Origin: Planctomycetota bacterium
GTDB lineage: Bacteria > Planctomycetota > UBA1135 > UBA2386
Direction of reading: 5' to 3'
Length of the DNA stretch: 64,000 nucleotides
NCBI GenBank assembly: GCA_016716265.1
Contig: JADJWQ010000003.1
Location: 300,950-364,949 of the forward strand
Below the pieces are notes generated by a model. It saw only the letters and a list, made by a program, of their open reading frames with translations. It was not told the origin of the DNA and did not search any database. A program made the translations under genes and the position numbers. Below, one piece after another: positions 56,263 to 64,000 of the stretch. Position 1 is the stretch's first letter, and each line of letters starts with the position of its first letter.

Positions 56263-57000
56263 TCACTTCTTCGCGTGCACGCTCCGGCGCTTGACCGACT
56301 TCCGCAGGATCAGGTAGCCGTCGCGGTGGCCCGGGACCGCGCCGCGGAGGAACATCAGGTTCCGCTCGGCGTCGATCTTCACGACCTCGAGGTTCTGCAC
56401 CGTGATGCGGTCGACGCCGTAGTGGCCGGCCATCTTCTTGCCCTTCGGCAGACCCTTCATCGTCGAGTAGGTGCGGCCGAGACCGCCGGGACGACGGTGC
56501 GCGCGGCTGTTGCCGTGCGACATGCGCTGCCGCTGGAAGCCGTGGCGCTTGATCGTGCCCGCCCAGCCGCGGCCCTTGCTGGTGCCGGTGACGTCGACGC
56601 GCGCGACGTCCTCGAAGATCGCGACCGTCAGGTCGTCGCCCTCCTTGGCCTCCGGCATCGCGTCGAACCGCAGCTCGCGCACGAAGCGCTTCGGCGTCGA
56701 CTCGGTCTTCGCGAGGTGGCCGAGCTCCGCCTTGGTCGCGGCCTTCTCGCGCTTCTCGTCGAAGCCGAGCTGCAGCGCGTAGTAGCCGTCGTCGCGGCGC
56801 GGGCGCTCGTCCCGGCCGCCCTTCTTGCCGCGGTTCGTGCTCGCCTTGCGGTGCTCCTCGGGCAGCTCCGCGGCGGTCGCAGCCTTCACCTGCAGGACAC
56901 GGCACGGGCCGGCTTGGACGACGGTGACCGGCACCCAGGTGCCGTCCGGCTGGAACAGCTGGGTCATGCCCAGCTTCTTACCGAGGATCCCGATGGTCAT
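56263..57000 (-). CDS. rplC: 50S ribosomal protein L3
   Basis: A 245-residue L3: ILGKKLGMTQLFQPDGTWVP, PVTVVQAGPCRVLQVKAA, DVTGTSKGRGWAGTIKRHGF, SHGNSRAHRRPGGLGRTYST and KGKKMAGHYGVDRITVQNLE are family motifs. It binds 23S rRNA early in large-subunit assembly. Start MTIGILGKKLGM at 57000. Unusually it stands alone: neither rpsJ before nor rplD/rplW after is present; it lies between a BatA-like gene and a small basic protein gene. A longer frame upstream is not conserved. Confidence 0.95.
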   Translation of the reverse strand: MTIGILGKKLGMTQLFQPDGTWVPVTVVQAGPCRVLQVKAATAAELPEEHRKASTNRGKKGGRDERPRRDDGYYALQLGFDEKREKAATKAELGHLAKTESTPKRFVRELRFDAMPEAKEGDDLTVAIFEDVARVDVTGTSKGRGWAGTIKRHGFQRQRMSHGNSRAHRRPGGLGRTYSTMKGLPKGKKMAGHYGVDRITVQNLEVVKIDAERNLMFLRGAVPGHRDGYLILRKSVKRRSVHAKK

Positions 57001-57139
57001 GGCGGGCTGTCTCGCGGGGTCGCTGCACGAAAAAGGGCCGCGCAGGCTACACAGCGAGTCGTCGCTGCGCAACCACGACCTGCGGCGTTGCGCACGAATC
57101 CGCGCCGGCTGCGCAGGGTGGCGCGGCCGCCGCCCGACG

Positions 57140-58753
57140 TCACGCCCAGGCGCGCGCGGCGAGCGCGAGCAGCGCCACGGCGAGCAGTGGTACCGCGAGG
57201 CGCCGGCCGGGATCGCGGAACGGCGGCAGCGGCCGCGCCGGCGGCGCCGCCGCGACGGTCAGGTCGCTCTCCGCGGCGTCGAGCGGCCCTGCCGCGACGA
57301 GCTGCGCGGCCCCGCCGGGTCCACACAGCCACACGTAGGCGCGCCGCAGGAGCTGCGGGAAGGCCGGCAGCAGCGGTAGGTTCGAGTCGCGCAGCCGGAA
57401 CGCGCCGACCACCGCGCGGCGGCCGTCGGCGGCGTCGACCGCCCACAGCAGTGGCCCGTCGTCGGCCCACACGAGCGGCTCCGCGCCCGCCGGCATGGGC
57501 ACGGGGACGATCGCGCGCCGCACCAGCAGCTCCGAGAAGTCGACGCCGGCGGTCAGCCAGTGGTCGCGCGACCAGTCCGCGACGCGCGGCTCCATGCGCT
57601 CGACCGCCGGCCCCGCGCCGGGCTCGGGCGCAGGGCCGAACCGCGTGCCGAACGCGAGCTGCCGCGGCACCGGCGCCGCCAGCCGGCCGCCGTCGCTGAC
57701 CAGCAGCTGCGGCCGTGCCGCCGCGTCGTCCGCAGCGACCACCCGCCCGCCACCGAGCGCGGCGAGCGCCGCGGCGGCGCGCTGCAGCACCGCGTCGCCC
57801 GGCTCGCCGAGCACCGCGACGTCGGGAGCCGGTGGCGGCGGGACGCGCAGCACCACGGCGTCGTCGCTCGCCAGCGGGTCGGCACCGGCACAGGCGACGC
57901 GCAGCTCGCCGCCGGCGGCGCGCAGGAGCCGCCAGCTCACCTCGAGCGGCGCGCCGGCCGCCGCCGGCTCGCCGGACGCGGGCTCCGGCGCCGGCCCGAT
58001 CGCATCACCACCGTCGATGCGCAGCGCGCGCCGGACGTCTGCGGGGTCGATGCCGGCCACGCCGATGCGCAGATCGATCTCCGGCAGCGGCCAGTGGTCG
58101 TCGATCGCGACGCGGACGATGCCACGGTTGGCGAGCGTGCTGCCGAGCACGTCGAGGAACGGCGCGCGGAACGCCGCGCTCGGCCCCGGCCGGCCGTCCG
58201 TCAGCACCCAGGTGACGGTGTCCGGTCCGGCCTGCGCCACGGCGAGCTCGACCGGATCGACCGTCAGCGGGGCGGCCCGCGGTGCCGGGGGCAGCGCCGC
58301 GAGCACGTCGGCGGGCGCCCCGCGCAGCACGGTCGCGCCGTCGGCGAGCAGCGCGAGCTCGATCGTCACGCCGTCGGGCAGCTCCGCCGCGACCGCGCGC
58401 AGCCGCCCGACCGCGCGCTCCCAGGCGCTGGTCCCGTCCGGCTCGCGCGCGGCCATGCTCGCCGACGCATCGAGCAGCACGCGTAGCCGGAGCGGACCGT
58501 CGACCGCGCCGATCCGCGGCTCGGCGCTCGCGCCGCAGACCGCGATCACCGCGACCGCGAGCAGCCAGAAGCGCAGCGCGCGGAAGCGGATCGGGCGGCG
58601 ACCGAGCCGCCGCAGCGCGGCCTCCCAGGCGGCGAGGTGCGCGGTCGCGGCGCGCCGCCGCGGGCGCTGCGGCCGCGCCAGCCACAGCAGCACGGGCAGC
58701 AGCACCGCGAGCAGCAGCAGGCGTTCGGGCTGTTCGAAGCTGAGCGCGGGCAC
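57140..58753 (-). CDS. BatA-like membrane protein with VWA domain
   Basis: A 537-residue protein: N-terminal BatA-type helices (PERLLLLAVLLPVLLWLARP and FRALRFWLLAVAVIAVCG), then a von Willebrand A fold with metal-site LRVLLDASASMAAREPDG and TWVLTDGRPG; a C-terminal beta region and a last helix (LAVPLLAVALLALAARAWA) follow. Proteins of this kind work with MoxR ATPases in envelope stress or metal insertion, by family. GTG start at 58753. It is the last gene of a leftward operon. Confidence 0.75.
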   Translation of the reverse strand: MPALSFEQPERLLLLAVLLPVLLWLARPQRPRRRAATAHLAAWEAALRRLGRRPIRFRALRFWLLAVAVIAVCGASAEPRIGAVDGPLRLRVLLDASASMAAREPDGTSAWERAVGRLRAVAAELPDGVTIELALLADGATVLRGAPADVLAALPPAPRAAPLTVDPVELAVAQAGPDTVTWVLTDGRPGPSAAFRAPFLDVLGSTLANRGIVRVAIDDHWPLPEIDLRIGVAGIDPADVRRALRIDGGDAIGPAPEPASGEPAAAGAPLEVSWRLLRAAGGELRVACAGADPLASDDAVVLRVPPPPAPDVAVLGEPGDAVLQRAAAALAALGGGRVVAADDAAARPQLLVSDGGRLAAPVPRQLAFGTRFGPAPEPGAGPAVERMEPRVADWSRDHWLTAGVDFSELLVRRAIVPVPMPAGAEPLVWADDGPLLWAVDAADGRRAVVGAFRLRDSNLPLLPAFPQLLRRAYVWLCGPGGAAQLVAAGPLDAAESDLTVAAAPPARPLPPFRDPGRRLAVPLLAVALLALAARAWA

Positions 58754-58766
58754 GGTTCGACGAGAC

Positions 58767-59633
58767 CTACAGCTTGTCGAGCCAACCGCCGGCGAGCCAG
58801 GACGACGCGCGCGCATCGTCGGCCGCCGGCAGGTCGAGCGTCACGAGCGGCACGCGCCGCTCGGCGAACTCGTGCGCGCGCCGCGCCGCGAGGCGTGCGA
58901 GCTCGTCGCGCAGCGCTGCCGCGAGCCCCGGATCGATCCGCAGCGCGAGGCGCGCGCCGGTCTCCGGGTCGCGCAGCTCGGCGCGGCCCTCGAGCGCCGG
59001 ACCGGCGTCGTCCGCCGTGCGCGGCAACAGCCCGACCAGCTGGCGCCGCCACGGTGCGAGCCGGCGCAGCCCGCGTGCGACCTCGCCGAGCCGCGCGAAG
59101 TCGGACACCCACACGATGCGCCCCGGCAGCCGACCGCTGCGCACACAGCGCTCGAGCATCGCATCCTGATCGGTCGCGTCGGCCGTCAGCCCGTCGAGGT
59201 CGCGCAGCAGGCGCTGCAGCTCGCCGAGCCGTGCGTAGGCCCACAGCCGCGCTCCCGCGAACACGCGGAAGCCGCCGAGCCGCGCCAGCGCGACCGCACC
59301 GAGCAGCGCGACGAGCCGGCGCGCGCCGGAGAACCGCGGCGGGTCGCCGGCCAGCATGCTGGCGGAGCCGTCGAGCAGCACCGTGACCGCGCGGCGCTGC
59401 TCCTCCTCGACCTGCTTGACGAACAGCTCGCCGCTGCGCGCGAACACGTTCCAGTCGACGCGGCGCAGGTCGTCGCCGGCGACGTAGCGCCGGTGGCCGG
59501 CGAACGTGCCGCTCGGCCCGAGCAGCCGCCGCCGGGCGTGCGCCTGCTCGTCCTCCTTGGCGCGCAGCTCGCGGACGTGCCGCACGACGTCGCGCAGCAG
59601 CTCGCGGAATGGTGCGTCGAACAGCTCGCTCAC
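58767..59633 (-). CDS. DUF58 protein
   Basis: A 288-residue DUF58 protein with the hallmark GHRRYVAGDDLRRVDWNVFA and the following FVKQVEEEQRRAVTVLLDGS, a degenerate VWA-like core. DUF58 proteins occur with MoxR ATPases and BatA-like proteins, as here. GTG start overlaps the stop of the upstream gene (GTGA), so expression is coupled. Its role is unknown beyond this association. Confidence 0.85.
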   Translation of the reverse strand: MSELFDAPFRELLRDVVRHVRELRAKEDEQAHARRRLLGPSGTFAGHRRYVAGDDLRRVDWNVFARSGELFVKQVEEEQRRAVTVLLDGSASMLAGDPPRFSGARRLVALLGAVALARLGGFRVFAGARLWAYARLGELQRLLRDLDGLTADATDQDAMLERCVRSGRLPGRIVWVSDFARLGEVARGLRRLAPWRRQLVGLLPRTADDAGPALEGRAELRDPETGARLALRIDPGLAAALRDELARLAARRAHEFAERRVPLVTLDLPAADDARASSWLAGGWLDKL

Positions 59634-60616
59634 CGGTCGCGCTCCGCGGCGAACGCCTCGAACCAGGCGCGCACGAACGGCCGCTCGTCGGGCCGCACGT
59701 GGCGGGCGCGCAGCGCGCGCTCGAGGGCGCGCTCGAACGCGCGCGACTCCGGCTCCACCGGCGGTGGTACCGGGCCGTCGCCGGCGGCGCCGCGCGGCGG
59801 TGGCGGCGCCGCGGCGGGCGCCTGCGGCGACACGTCGTCGAGCCCCGCGACCGGCGCCTCGGTGCGCGTCGACGGCCCGTCGCCGATGAACTGCGGCAGC
59901 GCGAAGCTCGGCAGCGACGGCAGGTCGTCGAGCAGCGGCGACGGTTCCGGCGGGGCGCGATCGGGCGGGGCGTCGGCGTCCGGCTCCGCCTCGCCGGACT
60001 CCGGTGCGGTAGCCGGGGTCGGCGCGGGCTCCGGCGCCGCGGCGACCAGCACCCGCGGGGTCCCGGCGCCGCGGTCGTCCGGCCGCGCACCGTCGTCGCC
60101 GGGCTCCGGCTGCGCGAGCTCGGGGGACGAATCGGCGAACGGCAGCGCGCCGAGCGGCAGGTACGGCAGCACCAGCAGCAGCACGAGCAGCAGCGCGAGG
60201 CAGCGGCGCTCGAAGCGGCCGAGCGCGCGGCGGCCGACGCCGCGCAGCAGCTGCGGTGGCGCGGCGAGCAGGCGCGCCTCGACGTCCGCCGCCAGCCAGC
60301 CGAGCAGGCGCGGGCGCGGCTGCCGCACGCGCGCATCGCACAGCGTGCGCAGCCGGTCGCCGAGCCCGAGCGCGGCGTCGAGCTCCGCCGGGCGGAAGCC
60401 GGCGCGGGCGAAGGCCCACAGCGCGCGCAGCGCGATCCACGCGCCCGCCGCGCCCGCGACCACCGGCAGCGTGCCCGGCGCGAGTGCCCTGCTGAGCACG
60501 CAGGCGACTGCGCCCGGGATCGACGCGTGCAGCACCACCCACCACGCCGTGCGGCGGCGCTGCGCCGCGCGCAATCGCGCCAGCAATCGCGTCAGGAGCG
60601 GCGGCAGGTCGCTCAT
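59630..60616 (-). CDS. Membrane protein of unknown function in Bat-type operon
   Basis: A 328-residue protein with three hydrophobic segments (WWVVLHASIPGAVACVL, LPVVAGAAGAWIALRALWAF, and CLALLLVLLLVLPYLPLGA), then a long proline/alanine/glutamate-rich linker of about 110 residues and a short helical C-terminus. I do not recognise a family. Its place between DUF4340 and DUF58 genes suggests a structural role in the same envelope system. Confidence 0.6.
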   Translation of the reverse strand: MSDLPPLLTRLLARLRAAQRRRTAWWVVLHASIPGAVACVLSRALAPGTLPVVAGAAGAWIALRALWAFARAGFRPAELDAALGLGDRLRTLCDARVRQPRPRLLGWLAADVEARLLAAPPQLLRGVGRRALGRFERRCLALLLVLLLVLPYLPLGALPFADSSPELAQPEPGDDGARPDDRGAGTPRVLVAAAPEPAPTPATAPESGEAEPDADAPPDRAPPEPSPLLDDLPSLPSFALPQFIGDGPSTRTEAPVAGLDDVSPQAPAAAPPPPRGAAGDGPVPPPVEPESRAFERALERALRARHVRPDERPFVRAWFEAFAAERDR

Positions 60617-60653
60617 CGAGCGGCAGTCTACCGGATCGCCGGCGCCGCGGCGC

Positions 60654-61790
60654 TCAGCGCTCGCGCGGCGCCGGCTCGAACCACAGCGTCGGATCGCGCT
60701 CGAGTGCCGCGACCACCCAGTCGCCCGCCGACAGCAGGAACGGGATCGTGTCGATCAGCAGGTAGCGCTCGTTCTGCAGCACACCGTCGCGGCGCACCTG
60801 GTCGCCGACCTCGATGCGGAGCCGGCGGCCATCGGCGAGGCCGACCTCGACCTCGATGCGCGGATCGGCGAGCCCGAACTGCGCGAGCGCCGCATCGCGC
60901 TGCTGCGGGTCCGCGGGCAACGCCTGCACATAGCCCTGGATCTCGAGCCGCAGCAGCGTCGTGACGAAGGCATCGACCTCGGTATTGCGGACCGCGCCGA
61001 CCGCCTCCGGCCCCTCGCGGCGCACCCACACGCCGTTGCGCTGCGTATCGCGCGCCACCGCGACGCGCTTCGTCGCGAGCCGCGCGTCCGCGCGCGTCAG
61101 CCGGTTCTCGATCGCGACCTCGACGACGTCGCCCGGCATCGCGTCGAGGGGCCGGCGGTCGATCCACTGCTCGCGCGCGGCGCTCACCAGCCAGATCGCC
61201 CGCTCGTAGAGCACGACGTCGCTCGCACCTTCGCGCCGCACGAAGTAGCCGCGCACCGCGTCCTCGCCGACGCGGCCGGCGCTGGCGTCGGCACCGATGC
61301 ACAGGTCGGCGAGCGCCACCCCCTGTGGATCGAAGCAGTGCACGACGATCGCCTGGTGCGGCGCGAGCCCGTAGCGCTCGAGACCGGCCGCGTCGACCGA
61401 CTCGGCGACGAGGCTCTGGCGGTCGAGGCGGATCGACGCGATCGGGTCGAGCACGACGTCACGGATGCGCTCGTACGGAACGTGTACGCCCTGCAACGGC
61501 TCGTCCTGGCCGGCGAGCACCCACGCGGTCGCGTCGTCGGCGTCGGCGCGGGCCATGCCGAGGCTCTCGTAGATCGGCTGGCCGTCGGCATTGCGCAGCG
61601 GCTGGCCGTCCTCGCCGCGCCGCGGCACGTCGATCCGGATGCCGTAGACGTTCTGCGGTGTGAAGCCCGGGAACATCGCGGGCACCTCGGCCGTGTCGAC
61701 GAACACCGTGCGATCGCCGCGCAGCGTCAGCCAGGTCGGCACCGCCAGGACGACGGCCAGCGCGAGCAGCACGAGGTTGATGCGCAGCAT
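60654..61790 (-). CDS. DUF4340 protein
   Basis: A 378-residue protein with an N-terminal membrane anchor (INLVLLALAVVLAVPTWLTL) and a periplasmic body of two similar beta-rich halves, with RLDRQSLVAESVDAAGLERY GL-type DUF4340 sequence. DUF4340 genes usually follow GldG-like genes, as here, with ATG two bases after that stop. The molecular role is unknown. Confidence 0.8.
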   Translation of the reverse strand: MLRINLVLLALAVVLAVPTWLTLRGDRTVFVDTAEVPAMFPGFTPQNVYGIRIDVPRRGEDGQPLRNADGQPIYESLGMARADADDATAWVLAGQDEPLQGVHVPYERIRDVVLDPIASIRLDRQSLVAESVDAAGLERYGLAPHQAIVVHCFDPQGVALADLCIGADASAGRVGEDAVRGYFVRREGASDVVLYERAIWLVSAAREQWIDRRPLDAMPGDVVEVAIENRLTRADARLATKRVAVARDTQRNGVWVRREGPEAVGAVRNTEVDAFVTTLLRLEIQGYVQALPADPQQRDAALAQFGLADPRIEVEVGLADGRRLRIEVGDQVRRDGVLQNERYLLIDTIPFLLSAGDWVVAALERDPTLWFEPAPRER

Positions 61791-61792
61791 GC

Positions 61793-63931
61793 TCAGCCCT
61801 CCGCTCCGGACGCGCGCGACGCGTCCTCGAGACTCCGCAGGAACAGCCGCTTGCGCGCGGAGCGCACGGCGGCGATCGCGGCCCACGCGCACAGCAGCAG
61901 CACCGGCGGCAGCAACACGTTCCACAGCCGCACGACGAACATCGCACCGCGACGCGCCTCCTCCTGCTGGCGGGGCGGCTTGTCGGCGATCTCGGTCGCG
62001 TCGACGTAGCGCTGCGTGCGGTCGACGAACGCGCGCGCGCGCAGCGACATCAGCTCCGCGTTGCCGGCGAGCCAGTCGAGCAGGTTCAGGAAGAACAGCC
62101 GGCCCAACATGCTGACCGGTCCGCCGAGCTGCTGGTACTCGCCCGACACCAGATCGTCGCGCAGCATGTCGCAGTCGCCGATGACGACGAGCCGCGCGGA
62201 CTTCGCGTCGGCGCGCACCAGCACCGGCTCCGGCGGTGTCGCGGGGGTCGCGGCGCCCGCCTCGCCGGGCGTCGGGCCGAGCGGCTCGGCCTCGAGCGGG
62301 TCGGCGCCGACCGGCTCAGCCAACGGGTCGCGCGGCGTCCCGGCGCCGGTCGCCGCCGGCTCGTCGCCGGGCTTGCGCGGCACCGGACGGTTCGCGAAGT
62401 ACGAGCGGAGCTGGCCGTGCACCTCCGCCATCAGGCCGTATTGCCGGGCCGTCTCGCGCTCGCCGCGCAGGAACGACACCGTGCGTTGCTGGAACTGCAG
62501 ATACTCGCGCTCGTCGAAGTCGCCGAGCCGCACCGGGCGCAGATCGCGGTGGTAGGCCGGGTCGTGCCGGGCCGCGCGCGGCGACGTGCGCATCAGCACC
62601 TCGCCGCCGACGTCCGGGCCGAGGCCCTCGGCCAGCTCGACCGAGCAGGGCCAGAACATCACCGGCGGCAGGAAGACGTCCTTGACGGACTCGCTGAGCC
62701 CGGGCTTCAGCACCTCGCGGTAGGACTCGGCGAGCTGCGGATCGACACGGCCGTCCTCGCGCCTGGCGAAGCTCTCGGCCTGGTCGGCCCAGTTGCCGCG
62801 CGAGGGTTGGAACCAATACGGGTACTCGAGGCGGAGCTGCAGCGTCGGCACCGGCGTGCCGGGCGGCGCGGCCGTCGTCACGACGAACGGCAGCCCCTCG
62901 CTGAGGAGGTCGAACACGACGTCGTCGGACACGTCGATGCCGTAGTGGTCGAGCTGGTCGAGGAACTTCACCGTCGAGTCCTTCGCGTCCCAGCTCGCCT
63001 CCTGCACCTCCATCGAGCGGCGGCGGCCGAGCGCGATATCGGCGGTGTCCGCGAACACCGCGAGCTTGCCGCCGCGCATCAGGAACTGGTCGAGCACGAA
63101 CTTCTGCCGGTCGGTCAGCGCGCGCGGCCGGATCAGCACCACGGTGTCGAGGTCGGCCGGCACGCTCTGCCCTTCGGACAGGTCGAGCGGCACGACCTCG
63201 TAGCGGTCGGCATTCTCCGGAGTCTCCGGAACAGCCGCGTAGCCCCAGTGGGCCCTCGCGCGCCTACGCTGCACGAGCTGATCGACGGCGGCGGGTGGCT
63301 GAGCCGCCGTGCGACGACGCCGACCCGCGTGCGGCTCGCGCAGGCTGACCTGCCTGATCCGCGCGCGCCACACCTCGTAGGCCGCAGTGCGGGTCGGCCG
63401 AGTACGGAGCACCTTCTGCTTGGTGCCGCCGTACAGCAGCCGGACGCCCTGCCAGATCTCCTTCTGCGACAGCGTCGTGCCCTGCAGGTCGCGGACCACC
63501 TGCGGCTTGATGCCGAGGCGCTCGGCCCGCTGGCGCACGTCCTCGTCGGCCTGCGGATCGAAGTAGCGCACGGTGACCTTGCCGCGGCCGCGCTGCGCGA
63601 ACTCGTCGAGCACGAAGCGGAACGTGCGGCGCGCCTCGCGCACGTTGGCGCCGAGCTCCTCGTCGCGACTCAGGTAGACCTCGATACGCAGGCGGTCGTC
63701 GAGCCGCTCGAGCAGCTGTCGCGTCGCGCCGGTCAGCGAGTAGAGCCCCTCGCTGGTCAGGTCGACGCGCGGCCCGTGGCGCAGCACGAGGAAGACGACC
63801 ATCACGAGGACCGCCAGGAGCAGGCCCAGATGGGCGGTCATGCCGAGCCAGCGCACGATGCGCGACGGCGGCTTCGCCGTCGACAGATCCGGCTCCACGA
63901 CCTGCGGTGTGCGAGCGACGTCCATCGGCAT
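61793..63931 (-). CDS. GldG-like ABC auxiliary protein
   Basis: A 712-residue membrane-anchored protein: helix HLGLLLAVLVMVVFLVLRHG, then the GldG opening DLTSEGLYSLTGATRQLLER and EVYLSRDEELGANVREARRT, later VVPLDLSEGQSVPADLDTVV and KFVLDQFLMRGGKLAVFADT; a C-terminal helix LLPPVLLLCAWAAIAAV ends it. In gliding bacteria GldF/GldG/GldA form an ABC transporter; in planctomycetes the role is unknown. Residues about 175-230 are unusually basic and poorly ordered (GRRRRTAAQPPAAVDQLVQ), possibly a frame-disrupted patch. ATG at 63931 overlaps the permease stop by one base. Confidence 0.78.
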   Translation of the reverse strand: MPMDVARTPQVVEPDLSTAKPPSRIVRWLGMTAHLGLLLAVLVMVVFLVLRHGPRVDLTSEGLYSLTGATRQLLERLDDRLRIEVYLSRDEELGANVREARRTFRFVLDEFAQRGRGKVTVRYFDPQADEDVRQRAERLGIKPQVVRDLQGTTLSQKEIWQGVRLLYGGTKQKVLRTRPTRTAAYEVWRARIRQVSLREPHAGRRRRTAAQPPAAVDQLVQRRRARAHWGYAAVPETPENADRYEVVPLDLSEGQSVPADLDTVVLIRPRALTDRQKFVLDQFLMRGGKLAVFADTADIALGRRRSMEVQEASWDAKDSTVKFLDQLDHYGIDVSDDVVFDLLSEGLPFVVTTAAPPGTPVPTLQLRLEYPYWFQPSRGNWADQAESFARREDGRVDPQLAESYREVLKPGLSESVKDVFLPPVMFWPCSVELAEGLGPDVGGEVLMRTSPRAARHDPAYHRDLRPVRLGDFDEREYLQFQQRTVSFLRGERETARQYGLMAEVHGQLRSYFANRPVPRKPGDEPAATGAGTPRDPLAEPVGADPLEAEPLGPTPGEAGAATPATPPEPVLVRADAKSARLVVIGDCDMLRDDLVSGEYQQLGGPVSMLGRLFFLNLLDWLAGNAELMSLRARAFVDRTQRYVDATEIADKPPRQQEEARRGAMFVVRLWNVLLPPVLLLCAWAAIAAVRSARKRLFLRSLEDASRASGAEG

Positions 63932-64000
63932 CAACCGTTCTGGCGCCGGGCGCGCAGCACCAGCGCATTGAGATACAGGAAGAAGCCGCAGAACGCGGCG
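63931..64000 (-). CDS. ABC permease (GldF-like), C-terminal end
   Basis: Only the last 22 codons are in the window: a hydrophobic end FCGFFLYLNALVLRARRQNG before TGA. This matches the last helix of ABC-2 type permeases that precede GldG-like genes. The rest lies beyond the right edge. Confidence 0.55.
   Translation of the reverse strand, partial: AAFCGFFLYLNALVLRARRQNG

Noticed and set aside
57495..62009. A 1504-codon plus-strand frame
   Set aside because: It lies antisense to five convincing genes (BatA, DUF58, membrane protein, DUF4340, GldG), is serine/arginine-rich and shows no domain.

Overview
The window is GC-rich, densely coded DNA from a bacterium that looks like a planctomycete. 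The main clues are several secreted proteins with the C-terminal beta-rich module common in Planctomycetota, FG-GAP repeat proteins, a DUF58/BatA/GldG-type operon, and a heavy load of decaying insertion sequences. A lineage near Saltatorellus or Engelhardtia would fit, but this is inferred from protein style, not from a marker gene.

Left flank (1-4209): the end of a TPR protein, then rnpA-yidD (RNase P protein and the YidD insertion factor) and the first of three large YfhO-family membrane proteins.

Accessory island (about 4230-32876): a mosaic of mobile DNA that appears to have split the YfhO cluster. A degraded copy of the 3' end of the first YfhO gene sits at the far edge of the island, just before the second YfhO gene. 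The island holds remnants of ISKra4, ISL3, IS91, IS110, IS66 and IS1182 elements. It also holds a small surface-glycan cluster (two glycosyltransferases, a methyltransferase and a convergent PhyH-SCP2 oxygenase), a decayed sugar ABC transporter operon, two nearly identical fragments of an aspartase gene and an intact FG-GAP protein. An IS66-type element carries a DruA-like (DUF4338) passenger gene interrupted by IS1182 at a CTAG target. The island ends with an apparently intact anaerobic pair: trans-4-hydroxyproline dehydratase (HypD) and its radical-SAM activating enzyme.

Core-like right part (32933-64000): the second and third YfhO proteins, with a HEPN/MNT toxin-antitoxin pair and two secreted proteins between them. 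One of those secreted proteins has an in-frame TGA followed by a conserved-looking tail, so it is a selenocysteine or readthrough candidate. Then come phoB-phoR-phoU (phosphate control), tmRNA (ssrA) with its partner smpB about 4 kb away, secreted beta-propeller proteins, a GspG-like lipoprotein and tRNA-Leu(CAG). These are followed by a dihydrouridine synthase, a poly(A) polymerase/CCA-type nucleotidyltransferase with a charged tail, panB, a BaiN-type flavoprotein, a small basic protein and a solitary rplC. The window closes with a minus-strand operon (ABC permease end, GldG-like, DUF4340, membrane protein, DUF58, BatA/VWA) that resembles a gliding/Bat-type envelope system.

Coordinates for intact genes are firm. 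Boundaries of pseudogenes and IS remnants are approximate because they were drawn by eye.
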